From Pseudomonadota bacterium (lineage in GTDB: Bacteria; Pseudomonadota; Gammaproteobacteria; Burkholderiales; Burkholderiaceae_C), in contig CAUJIM010000044.1 in assembly GCA_963205335.1 (NCBI GenBank), positions 1 through 44,085 on the forward strand: a stretch of 44,085 nucleotides of DNA, written 5' to 3'. The notes under the pieces are model-generated. The model did no database searches. It was not told where the DNA came from and worked only from the letters and a program-made list of their open reading frames with translations. Both the position numbers and the translations under genes were made by a program. Positions 10,074-18,053 of this stretch are shown piece after piece (the first letter of the stretch is position 1; the number at the start of each line of letters is the position of its first letter).

Positions 10074-11156
10074 ATGCCTCTCCCCAGCGCGACGAACCGC
10101 ACCCTGCTGCTCCTGCTCGTCGCCGTCACGCTCGCCTTCGGCGCCATCCTGCTGCCGCTGCACGGCGCGATCTTCTGGGGCATGGTGCTGGCCATCCTGT
10201 TCGCGCCGCTGCACCGCCGCCTGCTCGCCCGCATGCCGCGGCGGCGCAACCTGGCGGCGTTCATCACGCTCACGACGTGCCTGCTGATCGTGGTCCTGCC
10301 CATCCTGGTCATCGGCGCCTCGCTGGTGCAGGAGGTGGGCATCGCCTACCAGCGCGTGCGCAGCGGCCAGCTCAACTTCGGCCTGTACGCGCAGCAGATC
10401 TGGGCCGCGCTGCCCGCCTGGGCGCTGACGCTGCTCGAGCGCCTGCACCTGGGCTCGATCGGCGAGCTGCAGGCCAAACTCTCGACCTTCGGCGTGCAGG
10501 CCAGCCAGTTCCTCGCCAACAAGGCGCTGGACTTCGGCTCCAACACCCTGCAGTTCATCGTCAACTTCGGCGTGATGCTCTACCTGCTCTTCTTCCTGCT
10601 GCGCGACGGCACCTGGCTGGCCGCGCGCATCCGCCACGCGGTGCCGCTCGACGAGGAGCACAAGAGCGAGCTGGCGCAGAAGTTCATCACCGTGATCCGC
10701 GCCACCGTCAAGGGCAACATCGCGGTGGCGGCCGCCCAGGGCTTCCTGGGGGGCCTGATCTTCGCCGTGCTGGGCATCCAGGGGCCGGTGATGTGGGGCG
10801 TGCTCATGGCCTTCCTCTCGCTGCTGCCGGCCGTCGGCGCCAGCCTGATCTGGGGGCCGGTGGCGCTGTACTTCCTGGCCACCGGCGCCACCTGGCAGGG
10901 CGTCACGCTCACGCTCTACGGCATCGGCGTGATCGGGCTGGTGGACAACCTCCTGCGCCCGGTGCTGGTGGGCAAGGACACCAAGATGCCCGACTACGTG
11001 GTGCTGCTCTCGACGCTGGGCGGCATGGTGCTGTTCGGCCTCACGGGCTTCGTCATCGGACCGGTGGTGGCAGCGCTGTTCATCGCCACCTGGGACCTGT
11101 TCTCGCCCCCGGCCAAGCAGGGTGCCGCCGCTCCCCGCGATTCATCAAATCGATAG
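10074..11156 (+). CDS. AI-2E family transporter (PerM/TqsA-like permease)
   Basis: This 360-residue polytopic membrane protein of the AI-2E transporter family has hydrophobic segments near residues 10-55 and 65-90, and the usual C-terminal group. The latter includes GFLGGLIFAVLGIQGPVMWGV, LPAVGASLIWGP and GFVIGPVVAALFIATWDLF. Members export autoinducer-2 or act as small-molecule or ion exporters; the substrate here is unknown. The ATG at 10074 is preferred; a GTG at 10038 would add 12 residues. The stop codon TAG (11154-11156) lies inside a palindromic repeat element, so the last residues (SSNR) are partly repeat-derived. It is transcribed away from the sulfur cluster and may share its regulatory region. 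Confidence 0.88.
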   Translation: MPLPSATNRTLLLLLVAVTLAFGAILLPLHGAIFWGMVLAILFAPLHRRLLARMPRRRNLAAFITLTTCLLIVVLPILVIGASLVQEVGIAYQRVRSGQLNFGLYAQQIWAALPAWALTLLERLHLGSIGELQAKLSTFGVQASQFLANKALDFGSNTLQFIVNFGVMLYLLFFLLRDGTWLAARIRHAVPLDEEHKSELAQKFITVIRATVKGNIAVAAAQGFLGGLIFAVLGIQGPVMWGVLMAFLSLLPAVGASLIWGPVALYFLATGATWQGVTLTLYGIGVIGLVDNLLRPVLVGKDTKMPDYVVLLSTLGGMVLFGLTGFVIGPVVAALFIATWDLFSPPAKQGAAAPRDSSNR

Positions 11157-11192
11157 CTTACAGCGCTTGCTGCACAAGCGCTTCCACCGTAT
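11148..11192 (+). repeat. Palindromic intergenic element, copy 1
   Basis: The element reads ATAGCT, a short spacer, then a hairpin AGCGCTTG-ctgca-CAAGCGCT with a perfect 8-bp stem (11162-11182), then TTCCACC. It follows the AI-2E permease and provides its TAG stop codon. At least eight related copies occur in this window. Confidence 0.85.
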
Positions 11193-11279
11193 TCGATGCC
11201 TGAAAAAGGGATATCCGCTTGGCGCATGGCCCGGCGGGTGTCACACTGGCCCGGTGTCACTGCCCCGCAGGAGCCCGCC

Positions 11280-12146
11280 ATGCCCGCCCCCGATACCGTC
11301 TATGCCTGCCTCGACGGCCTGACCACCACCACCGCGGTGGTCGACGGCGCCTGCTGGGCCGCCCAGCGCCTGGCCGCGCCGCTCACGCTGCTGCACACGC
11401 TCGAGCGCCCCGACCCCATGCCGCCGGTGGGCGACTACAGCGGCGTGCTCGGCATGGGCGCGCAAGACCTGCTGCTGCAGCGGCTCTCGGCGCTCGACGA
11501 GGAGCGCAGCCAGATCGCGCAGCAGGCGGCGCAGCGCATGCTCGAGCAGGCGCGCGAGCGGGTCCCCGAAGGCAGCGTGCCGCTGGTGCAGACGCTGCTG
11601 CGCCAAGGCGACCTGACCAACGTGCTGCTGGCGCAGGAGGCCAGCGCGCGCCTGTTCGTGCTGGGCAGCAACCGCCGCCCGCCGGCCGCGCGCAAGCTGC
11701 GGCTGGACCACCGCGTCGAGACCGCCGTGCGCAACCTGCGCCAGCCGGTGATGGTGGTGGACGCCGTGCCGTTCACCGCGCCGACGCATTTCGTCGTCGC
11801 CTACGACGGCAGCGCCACCGCCGACCGCGCGGTACAGGCGGTGGCGCGCAGCCCGCTGCTCGCCGGCATGCCGGCCGAACTGGTGATGGTGGGCGAGTGC
11901 CCCGCCCGCCTGCAGGAGCGCCTGCGCGCGGCGCAGACGCTGCTGGCCGATGCCGGCTTCACCGTCACCACGCGCACCCTGCCCGGCCTGCCCGAGGAAG
12001 TCATCCCGCCGCTGCTCGAAGGCCTGGGCGACACCCTGCTGGTGCTCGGCGCCTACGGGCACTCGCGCATCCGCCAGCTCATCGTCGGCAGCACCACCAC
12101 GACGCTGCTGCGGCTGTGCAGCGCGCCGGTGCTGGTGCTGCGCTGA
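11280..12146 (+). CDS. Tandem-domain universal stress protein (UspA superfamily)
   Basis: This 288-residue protein consists of two Usp domains. The second (about 160-288) starts with FVVAYDGSATADRAV and keeps the nucleotide-binding motif GAYGHSRIRQLIVGSTT (G-x2-G-x9-G-S/T). The first (about 1-155) has the degenerate counterpart LGSNRRPPAARK...VETAVR, so ATP binding probably occurs only in the second. Cytoplasmic stress or dormancy functions are known for the family. AGGAG stands 7 nt before the ATG at 11280. The gene follows the permease on the same strand after a repeat element, and may be separately transcribed. Confidence 0.9.
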   Translation: MPAPDTVYACLDGLTTTTAVVDGACWAAQRLAAPLTLLHTLERPDPMPPVGDYSGVLGMGAQDLLLQRLSALDEERSQIAQQAAQRMLEQARERVPEGSVPLVQTLLRQGDLTNVLLAQEASARLFVLGSNRRPPAARKLRLDHRVETAVRNLRQPVMVVDAVPFTAPTHFVVAYDGSATADRAVQAVARSPLLAGMPAELVMVGECPARLQERLRAAQTLLADAGFTVTTRTLPGLPEEVIPPLLEGLGDTLLVLGAYGHSRIRQLIVGSTTTTLLRLCSAPVLVLR

Positions 12147-12158
12147 CCGCGGGCGGCT

Positions 12159-12500
12159 TCAGAGCACGCCCATGGTCATCAGCGAGAGCACGTCGGGCTG
12201 CATCAGCTCGTCGATCCCGGGGTCCACCGCGAACCACGACCTGACCAGCATCACGCCGATCGCGCCGAGCACCAGGGCGGTGCCGCCCCAGAGTGCCGGG
12301 TGCTGCCGCCACCGCGCGTGCAGCGCGACCAGCGGCCCGGGGGGCGCGGCGCGGGTGCCGCGCAGGCGCCATTGCTCCAGCGCGCGCGCCTCGAGCGCCC
12401 GCACGTCGTGTCCCGGCGCTCGGGCCAGGGCGTCGCGCAGGTTCGCGCGCAGCGCCCGGTCGTCGGCGCAGGACGGTTCTTCATGGTGCGGTGCGTTCAT
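12159..12500 (-). CDS. One-helix membrane protein downstream of an ECF sigma factor (possible anti-sigma or DUF3619-like)
   Basis: This 113-residue protein has a charged cytoplasmic N-terminal half (ADDRALRANLRDALARAPGH...RALEQWRLRG) and one transmembrane helix (WGGTALVLGAIGVMLV, about residues 72-87). A short tail follows, ending DELMQPDVLSLMTMGVL. Its ATG overlaps the sigma factor stop by 4 bp (ATGA). Sigma genes of this type are often followed by a small one-helix protein that may restrain sigma at the membrane, so an anti-sigma role is plausible. No ZAS-type zinc motif is present, so this remains inference from position and topology. Confidence 0.65.
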   Translation of the reverse strand: MNAPHHEEPSCADDRALRANLRDALARAPGHDVRALEARALEQWRLRGTRAAPPGPLVALHARWRQHPALWGGTALVLGAIGVMLVRSWFAVDPGIDELMQPDVLSLMTMGVL

Positions 12501-13132
12501 GGTGCATGCTCCTGCAGCAGGTTTCGCAGGGCCTTCTTGGCCCGATAGAGCAGTTGATGCGCGGCGTTGGGTTCGAGTTCCAGCGCACGGGCGATCTGCG
12601 GCACATCCGCGTCGGCGTAGGCCCACATGGCCAGGGCCATGCGCTGGCGCGCGGGCAGCCGCGCCAGCGCGGCCTGCACGCCGGGCGCGGCGCTCCCGCG
12701 GCCTGCCGGCGCCGCCTGCGTCTCTTGCAGCGCATCCGACAGCTCGGTGAGCGACTCGGGGTCCATGCTCCACTCGCGCCGGCGGGCCAGGCAAGTCTTG
12801 CAGCGGTTGATCACGATGGTGTTGAAGAAAGTGGCCAGCGTGGCGCCGTGCGCGTCGCTCGGCCGGGCGCGCCACAGGCGCAGGAAGGACTCCTGGACCA
12901 CGTCCTCGGCGTCCTCGCGGCGCCCCAGCATCTGCATGGCCAGGCCGAAGGCCTGCGGCGCGAGCCGGTGCACCAGATCCGCCGCGCCGGACGGATCGCC
13001 CGCGCCGGCGAGCTTCAGCACCTCCCAGTCGCCCGGGCGCGGGCGCCCGCGCGGCCGCCACCCGCGGGCAATCCACCGGCCCAGCACGCCCACGCCAGGA
13101 GAGTTGTCGCCCGTGGCAGGAGAATCGTCCAT
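12497..13132 (-). CDS. ECF-type RNA polymerase sigma factor
   Basis: This 211-residue group-4 sigma factor shows region 2 (HRLAPQAFGLAMQMLG, then DAEDVVQESFLRLWRA, about 68-90) and region 4 (LARLPARQRMALAMWAYADADVPQIARALELEPNAAHQLLYRAKKAL, about 158-200) with a recognisable helix-turn-helix. It would redirect RNA polymerase to a small regulon. The ATG at 13132 is chosen. A TTG two codons upstream overlaps the stop of the DUF3106 gene. The order DUF3106 protein, sigma, one-helix protein in overlapping genes indicates one operon. The inducing signal is unknown; the secreted DUF3106 partner suggests an envelope signal. Confidence 0.9.
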   Translation of the reverse strand: MDDSPATGDNSPGVGVLGRWIARGWRPRGRPRPGDWEVLKLAGAGDPSGAADLVHRLAPQAFGLAMQMLGRREDAEDVVQESFLRLWRARPSDAHGATLATFFNTIVINRCKTCLARRREWSMDPESLTELSDALQETQAAPAGRGSAAPGVQAALARLPARQRMALAMWAYADADVPQIARALELEPNAAHQLLYRAKKALRNLLQEHAP

Positions 13133-13134
13133 GC

Positions 13135-13599
13135 TCAACGCCGCGGCAACCGGTCGCGCAACTCGGCACGCTCTTTCGGGCTGAGCGCGCGCAGCATCTC
13201 GCGCCGCTGGCGCAGCATCTCGCGCTGCTCGGCCCGCGGCATGCCCATGATCTGCTGGCGGCGCTCCTGCGCCAGGCGGTCTTTTTCCTGCGGCGGCAGC
13301 GCATCCCAGCGCTGGCGCGCCTGATCGATCAACTCCTGCCGCTGCTGCGGCGTGAGCGCCTGCAGCTGTTCACGCAGCTGCTGGCGCAGCACCCGGCGCT
13401 CGTCGGGCGAAGCCTGGTCGAACTGCCGGCGGATCTCGGCGCGGCGCTCGGCGCGCTCCTGCGGCGCCATGCGCGCCCATTCCTGCGCATCGGGCAGGGC
13501 GATGCCCGCGGCCCACGCGGCGGCGCCGGCCAGCAGCGCAGCCGCGAGCACGCACCAGCGCAAGACGCGCAGGGGTTGGAAGAGCCGGATCGCAGACAT
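13135..13599 (-). CDS. Exported DUF3106-like charged helical protein
   Basis: This 154-residue protein has an N-terminal signal or anchor (LRWCVLAAALLAGAAAWAAG, about residues 14-33). The rest is a highly charged, Arg/Gln/Glu-rich helical region with repeats of the type LSPxERxELRxRL: MAPQERAERR, ASPDERRVLRQ, LTPQQRQELI, LPPQEKDRLA, MPRAEQREML and LSPKERAEL. This is the DUF3106 pattern, resembling periplasmic heavy-metal sensor or Spy/CpxP-like helices. It is the first gene of the sigma operon and may act as the periplasmic sensor or chaperone of that system. The function is inferred. Confidence 0.8.
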   Translation of the reverse strand: MSAIRLFQPLRVLRWCVLAAALLAGAAAWAAGIALPDAQEWARMAPQERAERRAEIRRQFDQASPDERRVLRQQLREQLQALTPQQRQELIDQARQRWDALPPQEKDRLAQERRQQIMGMPRAEQREMLRQRREMLRALSPKERAELRDRLPRR

Positions 13600-13780
13600 G
13601 GTTCACGCACGGGAGAGTCGAGGCAAGTATCGGTTCAACCCGCGCAGGCCTCGTTTCTTACGCGATCGCCACACGCCCGGCTCGGCTTGCCCGCGACCGC
13701 GTAAGCGGCACGCGCCGGCGGGGGTTCAACGGCGGCAAGGGTCGGGCGACCCGCGCACAACCATTCCAGGAGCAAGCCAC

Positions 13781-14143
13781 ATGCAGTTCGCACACCGTAC
13801 CCTCAGGGCCGCCGCCGCCATCGCCGTCGGCCTGGTCGTCGTATCCGGCGGCGCCTTCGCGCAGGCGCCGACGCCGCCGGGCGAGCGGCAGGCGCAGCGC
13901 GCGGACCACCGGCAGGCACGCCAGTCCGACCGCATCACGCACGGCGTGGAATCGAACCAGATCACGGGGCGCGAACAGGCGCGGCTCGAACGCCAGCAGC
14001 GCCACATCGACGGCATGGAGCGCCGCAGCAAGGCGGACGGCCAGGTGACGGCGCGGGAGGCCGTCCGCATCGAGCACGCGCAAGACCGCGCCAGCCGGAA
14101 CATCTTCCGCGCCCGGCACAACCGCCGGCAGCGCGGCGGGTAA
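13781..14143 (+). CDS. Small secreted protein with two degenerate helical repeats, unknown function
   Basis: This 120-residue protein has a clear signal peptide (AAAAIAVGLVVVSGGAFA, cleavage near residue 27). The mature part is basic and helical. It contains two related units, RITHGVESNQITGREQARLE and RSKADGQVTAREAVRIEHAQ, that follow the pattern R-I-x2-G-x2-S-x-Q-[IV]-T-x-R-E-x-x-R-[LI]-E. AGGAG lies 8 nt before the ATG at 13781. Comparable unannotated periplasmic proteins are common in Burkholderiales. It is divergent from the DUF3106-sigma operon and could be a target of that sigma factor, but no promoter was recognised. Confidence 0.72.
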   Translation: MQFAHRTLRAAAAIAVGLVVVSGGAFAQAPTPPGERQAQRADHRQARQSDRITHGVESNQITGREQARLERQQRHIDGMERRSKADGQVTAREAVRIEHAQDRASRNIFRARHNRRQRGG

Positions 14144-14270
14144 TTCCATTTGCGGGTCGACCGAACACGCGAAGGCGAAGCACAACAGCGCCGTGCCACG
14201 GCCAGCGAAGCCGGCAAGCCGACCGGTCGATCCGGCACCGGGACAAGGACGGACGGCGCGGCGGCAGGCC

Positions 14271-15884
14271 CTACCCCGCCCGCGCCGCCTGCACCAGCCG
14301 CTGCGTGTAGGGCTTGCGCGGGCTGTCCAGCACCTGGCGCCAGTTCCCCGCCTCGAGCACCTCGCCGTCCTTCATCACGATCACGTCGTGCGCCATCGCG
14401 CGCACCACGGCCACGTCGTGGGTGATCAGCAGGTAGGCCAGGCCCCGCTCCTTCTGCAGGCGCTGCAGCAGCGCCAGCACCTGCTGCTGGATGGTGACGT
14501 CGAGCGCGCTCGTGGGCTCGTCGAGCACCAGCAGGCGCGGCTGCACGATCAGCGCGCGCGCCACCGCCAGGCGCTGGCGCTGGCCGCCGGAGAACTCGTG
14601 CGGGTAGCGCGCCAGCAGCCCGGGGAACTGCGCCTGGGCAAGGCCCACCTCGGCGAGCATCGCCAGCACGCGCGCGCGGCGCCCGGCCTCGGACAGTCCG
14701 CCCTCGTGCACCTTCAGTCCCTCGCCCACGATCTCTTCCACCGTCATGCGCGGCGAGAGCGAGGAGAACGGATCCTGGAACACCACCTGCACCTGGCGGC
14801 GCAGCTGCTGGTTGTGCGCGCCGTTGTGCTGCACGGGCGCCTGCCAGCGCTGGCCCGCGAGCTCCAGCTCGCCGTGGCTCGGCAGCAGGCCGAGCAGCGC
14901 CTGCGCGAGCGTGGACTTGCCCGAGCCGGACTCGCCCACCACGCCGAGCGTGCGCCCGGGCGCGATGCGAAAGCTCGCGCCCTGGACCGCGACGAACTCG
15001 CCCCTGGCGAACCAGCCGCGCAATCCCGGCACGGGCACCGGGTAGACCACGCGCAGCCCCTGCGCCTGCACCACGGGCGGCGCACCCTGGGCGGGCGGGT
15101 CTTCGATCACGTCGCGCCGCGGCGTGCTGGCGATCAGGCGCTGCGTGTAGGCGTGTTCGGGCGCGTCGAAAATCCGGTCCACGGCGCCCTGCTCCACCAG
15201 GCGGCCCTGCTCCATCACCGCCACGCGGTGGGCGAAGCGGCGCACCAGGAGCAGGTCGTGCGTGATGAGCAGCACCGCCATGCCGATCTGGCGCTGCAGG
15301 TCGGAGAGCAGGTCGAGGATCTGCCCGCGCAGCGTCACGTCGAGCGCCGTGGTCGGCTCGTCGGCCAGCAGCAGCCTGGGGCGGCTGGCCAGCGCCATCG
15401 CGATCATCGCCCGCTGGCGCTGCCCGCCCGAGAGCTGGTGCGGAAAGCCCGCAGCGCGCCGCCCGGGCTCGGGGATGCCGGTGGCTGCCAGCAATTCGAT
15501 AGCTGCTTGCGCAGACTGGGCGCACGTCAGCGCCTGTTTGAGCATCAAGACTTCGGCCACCTGCCGGCCCACGGGCATCAGCGGGTTGAGCGCGGTCATC
15601 GGCTCCTGGAAGATCATCGCCACATCGCTGCCGCGCACGCCGCGCAGCTCGCGCTCCGGCATCTGCAGCAGGTCGCGCTCGCCCAGCAAGGCTTTCCCGG
15701 TGATTTTGGCCTCGCCCGCCAGGCGCAGCAGCGCGAGCGCCGTCACCGTCTTGCCCGAACCCGATTCGCCCACGAGGGCGAATTTCTCGCCCGGCTGGAT
15801 GTCGAAATCCACGCCGTGCACCACCTCCTTGGTGCCGAAGGCGACGCGCAGGCCGCTCACCTGCAGCAGCGGGGTCTTCGTCAC
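14271..15884 (-). CDS. yejF: Oligopeptide ABC importer, fused tandem ATPase
   Basis: This 537-residue protein contains two complete ABC ATPase domains. The first has Walker A GESGSGKT, the Q-loop region IFQEPMTALNP, signature LSGGQRQR and Walker B LLLADEPTTALD. The second has Walker A GESGSGKST, VFQDPFSSLSP, FSGGQRQR and LLVLDEPTSALD. Both domains look active. YejF powers the YejABEF importer for peptides such as microcin C-like compounds. The start is a GTG at 15884 overlapping the yejE stop (GTGA). In the first domain, the helical stretch AQAAIELLA (about residues 125-133) is encoded by a copy of the palindromic repeat, where relatives have ordinary sequence; the frame is preserved. Confidence 0.94.
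   Translation of the reverse strand: MTKTPLLQVSGLRVAFGTKEVVHGVDFDIQPGEKFALVGESGSGKTVTALALLRLAGEAKITGKALLGERDLLQMPERELRGVRGSDVAMIFQEPMTALNPLMPVGRQVAEVLMLKQALTCAQSAQAAIELLAATGIPEPGRRAAGFPHQLSGGQRQRAMIAMALASRPRLLLADEPTTALDVTLRGQILDLLSDLQRQIGMAVLLITHDLLLVRRFAHRVAVMEQGRLVEQGAVDRIFDAPEHAYTQRLIASTPRRDVIEDPPAQGAPPVVQAQGLRVVYPVPVPGLRGWFARGEFVAVQGASFRIAPGRTLGVVGESGSGKSTLAQALLGLLPSHGELELAGQRWQAPVQHNGAHNQQLRRQVQVVFQDPFSSLSPRMTVEEIVGEGLKVHEGGLSEAGRRARVLAMLAEVGLAQAQFPGLLARYPHEFSGGQRQRLAVARALIVQPRLLVLDEPTSALDVTIQQQVLALLQRLQKERGLAYLLITHDVAVVRAMAHDVIVMKDGEVLEAGNWRQVLDSPRKPYTQRLVQAARAG
15494..15543 (+). repeat. Palindromic element, copy 2, inside yejF
   Basis: ATTCGATAGCTGCTTGCGC followed by a diverged right arm matches the family element. 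It is read in frame within yejF on the opposite strand, contributing part of the helical subdomain of the first ATPase domain. The match is weaker than in copies 1, 3 and 7. Confidence 0.6.
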
Positions 15885-16921
15885 CGGTCGGCCTTTCGAG
15901 GGTCGAGCGCATCGCGCAGCGCGTCGCCCATGAAGGTCAGCAGCAGCAGCGTGACCACCAGCACGGCGAAGGTGAAGATGGAGATCCACCACGCGTCGAT
16001 GTTGTTCTTGCCCTGGCTCAGCAGCTCGCCCAGGCTCGGCGTGCCCGGCGGCACGCCCAGGCCGAGGAAGTCGAGCGAGGTGAGCGCCAGGATCGCCGCG
16101 CTCATGCGAAACGGCAGGAAGGTGACCACCGGCACCATCGAGTTGGGCAGGATGTGGCGCCACATGATCTGGCCGTTGGTCACGCCCAGGGCGCGCGCGG
16201 CCTTGACGTAGTCGAGCTGGCGGTTGCGCAGGAATTCGGCGCGCACGTAGTCCGACAGCCCCATCCAGCCGAACAGGCTGAGCAGGATCAGCAGCAGCGC
16301 GATGCTGGGCGCGAAGATGGCGCTGAAGATGATGAGCAGGTACAGCTCCGGCATCGAGCCCCAGATCTCGATGAAGCGCTGGAACGCCAGGTCCGTCTTG
16401 CCGCCGAAGAAGCCCTGGATGGCCCCGGCCAGGATGCCCAGCGCCACGCCCACCGCGGTGAGCGCCAGGCCGAACAGCACGCTGACGCGAAAGCCGTAGA
16501 TGAGCTGCGCCAGCAGGTCGCGCCCGCGGTCGTCGGTGCCCAGCCAGTTCTCGCGCGACGGGCCCGACGGGTTGGGCGCCTTGGCGAAGTAGTTCAGCGT
16601 GTCGGCGCCGTAGGGGTTGAGGGTGTACAGCGCCCAGTTGCCGCCCGTGGTGATGCGCTGGCGCACGTAGGGGTCGAGGTAGTCGGCGGGCGTGGCGAAG
16701 TCGCCGCCGAAGGTGGTCTCGGGGTAGTCGCGCAGCATCGGGAAGTAGGTCTGCCCCTCGTAGCGCACGACGAGCGGGCGGTCGTTGCTCACCAGCTCCG
16801 CGCCCAGGCTCACCAGCACCAGCGCGCAGAAAACCACCAGGCTCCAGTAGCCCAGCCGGTTGCGCCTGAAGCGCAGCCAGGCGCGGCGCGCGGGAGACAG
16901 TGAAGCGGCTGGTTCGCTCAT
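15881..16921 (-). CDS. yejE: Oligopeptide ABC importer, inner-membrane permease
   Basis: This 346-residue permease starts with a cytoplasmic tail and a first helix (LGYWSLVVFCALVLVSLGAELV, about 25-46). A long periplasmic insert (SNDRPLVVRYEGQTYFP...ENWLGTDDRGRDLL) typical of YejE follows, then five helices. The coupling motif for the ATPase reads YVKAARALGVTNGQIMWRHILPN (EAA-type loop, about 235-257). It pairs with YejB to form the channel. Its stop overlaps the yejF GTG start, and it begins 7 bp after the yejB stop, so the three are one operon. Confidence 0.94.
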   Translation of the reverse strand: MSEPAASLSPARRAWLRFRRNRLGYWSLVVFCALVLVSLGAELVSNDRPLVVRYEGQTYFPMLRDYPETTFGGDFATPADYLDPYVRQRITTGGNWALYTLNPYGADTLNYFAKAPNPSGPSRENWLGTDDRGRDLLAQLIYGFRVSVLFGLALTAVGVALGILAGAIQGFFGGKTDLAFQRFIEIWGSMPELYLLIIFSAIFAPSIALLLILLSLFGWMGLSDYVRAEFLRNRQLDYVKAARALGVTNGQIMWRHILPNSMVPVVTFLPFRMSAAILALTSLDFLGLGVPPGTPSLGELLSQGKNNIDAWWISIFTFAVLVVTLLLLTFMGDALRDALDPRKADR

Positions 16922-16928
16922 GGTCGCG

Positions 16929-17963
16929 TCAATCGAACTTCACCCGCGGATCGACCCAGACGTAGCACAGGTCGGAGATCAGCTTGGTGAACAGGCCGAT
17001 CAGCGTGAAGAGGTAGAGCGTGCCCAGCACCACCGGATAGTCGCGCCGGATCACGCTCTCGTAGGAGAGCAGGCCCAGCCCGTCGAGCGAGAACAGCGTC
17101 TCGATCAGCAGCGAGCCGGTGAAGAACGCCCCGATGAAGGCCGAGGGGAAGCCCGTGACGATGGGGATCAGCGCGTTGCGGAACACGTGGCCGTAGAGCA
17201 CCTGCCGCTCCGACAGGCCCTTGGCGCGCGCCGTCAGCACGTACTGCTTGCGGATCTCCTCCAGGAACGCGTTCTTGGTGAGCATCGCCGTGACGGCGAA
17301 GCTGCCCGCCACCATCGCCGTCACCGGCAGCGTGATGTGCCAGAGGTAGTCGACGATGCGCGCGCCCCACGAGAGCTCTTCCCAGTTGCTCGACGTGAGC
17401 CCGCGCAGCGGGAACCACTGCAGCTGCCCGCCGAAGACCACGAGCAAGGCCAGGCCGAGCACGAAGCCGGGGATGGCGTAGCCCACGAGGACGAGCAGCG
17501 TGGTGACGAGATCGAAGCGCGAGCCGGCGCGCACCGCCTTGGCCACGCCCAGCGGCACCGCGACGAGGTAGCTGATGAAGAAGGTCCACAGCCCGAGGCT
17601 GATGGAGACCGGCATCTTCTCCTTGACGAGCTGCCACACGTCCTTGTTCTGGAAGAAGCTGCGCCCCAGGTCGAAGCGCGCGAACTGGCCGAGCATCTGC
17701 AGAAAGCGCTCGTGCGCCGGCTTGTCGAAGCCGTAGAGCGCCTTGATCTGCGCCAGGCGCCGGGCATCCACCCCCTGCGCGCCGCGGTAGGCCATGCCCG
17801 CGCCCTCACCGCCGCCGTGCCCCGCCATGCCGGCCTTGGCCTCGGCCAGGTACTGCTCCACCGGCCCGCCGGGCACGAACTGGATGACGACGAAGGTCAG
17901 CAGCAGCACACCCAGCAGGGTGGGCAGCATGAGCAAGATGCGCTTGAGGACGTAGGCGAACAT
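16929..17963 (-). CDS. yejB: Oligopeptide ABC importer, inner-membrane permease
   Basis: This 344-residue permease has an N-terminal helix (LLMLPTLLGVLLLTFVVIQFVPGGPVE) characteristic of DppB/OppB-type subunits and a periplasmic loop. Five further helices follow, with the ATPase-coupling loop TARAKGLSERQVLYGHVFRNALIP. YejB, YejE, YejF and the binding protein YejA form one importer. Here yejB is preceded on the same strand by the CBB aldolase gene, 69 bp upstream, instead of by yejA, which lies 10.7 kb away on the far side of the cbb cluster. Expression could depend on read-through from cbb or on a promoter in this short gap. Confidence 0.94.
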   Translation of the reverse strand: MFAYVLKRILLMLPTLLGVLLLTFVVIQFVPGGPVEQYLAEAKAGMAGHGGGEGAGMAYRGAQGVDARRLAQIKALYGFDKPAHERFLQMLGQFARFDLGRSFFQNKDVWQLVKEKMPVSISLGLWTFFISYLVAVPLGVAKAVRAGSRFDLVTTLLVLVGYAIPGFVLGLALLVVFGGQLQWFPLRGLTSSNWEELSWGARIVDYLWHITLPVTAMVAGSFAVTAMLTKNAFLEEIRKQYVLTARAKGLSERQVLYGHVFRNALIPIVTGFPSAFIGAFFTGSLLIETLFSLDGLGLLSYESVIRRDYPVVLGTLYLFTLIGLFTKLISDLCYVWVDPRVKFD

Positions 17964-18024
17964 GGCGGCGGGCGCGCAGGAGGGCGCCGCGCAAGCTTAC
18001 CCAAGTTCTGCCGCCGCACGCGGC

Positions 18025-18053
18025 GCGCGGCGCTACGCGGCGTAGCGCCGCGC
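18025..18053 (-). terminator. Strong 13-bp GC hairpin spanning the aldolase stop codon
   Basis: A perfect inverted repeat, GCGCGGCGCTACG and CGTAGCGCCGCGC, with a 3-nt loop covers the last codons and TAG stop (18033-18035) of the aldolase gene. No T-run follows on the transcribed strand. It may protect the 3' end of the cbb mRNA or cause partial termination before yejB. Confidence 0.6.

Noticed and set aside
11148..11192. Repeat copy 1 considered as an ordinary rho-independent terminator of the permease gene
   Set aside because: The hairpin is strong, but no T-run follows and the same sequence recurs in many contexts, including inside genes. It is better treated as a repeat family, though it might still influence termination.
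14193..16211. A 672-codon plus-strand open frame opposite yejF and yejE
   Set aside because: It is an antisense shadow rich in His, Arg and Ala, without motifs or a ribosome site.
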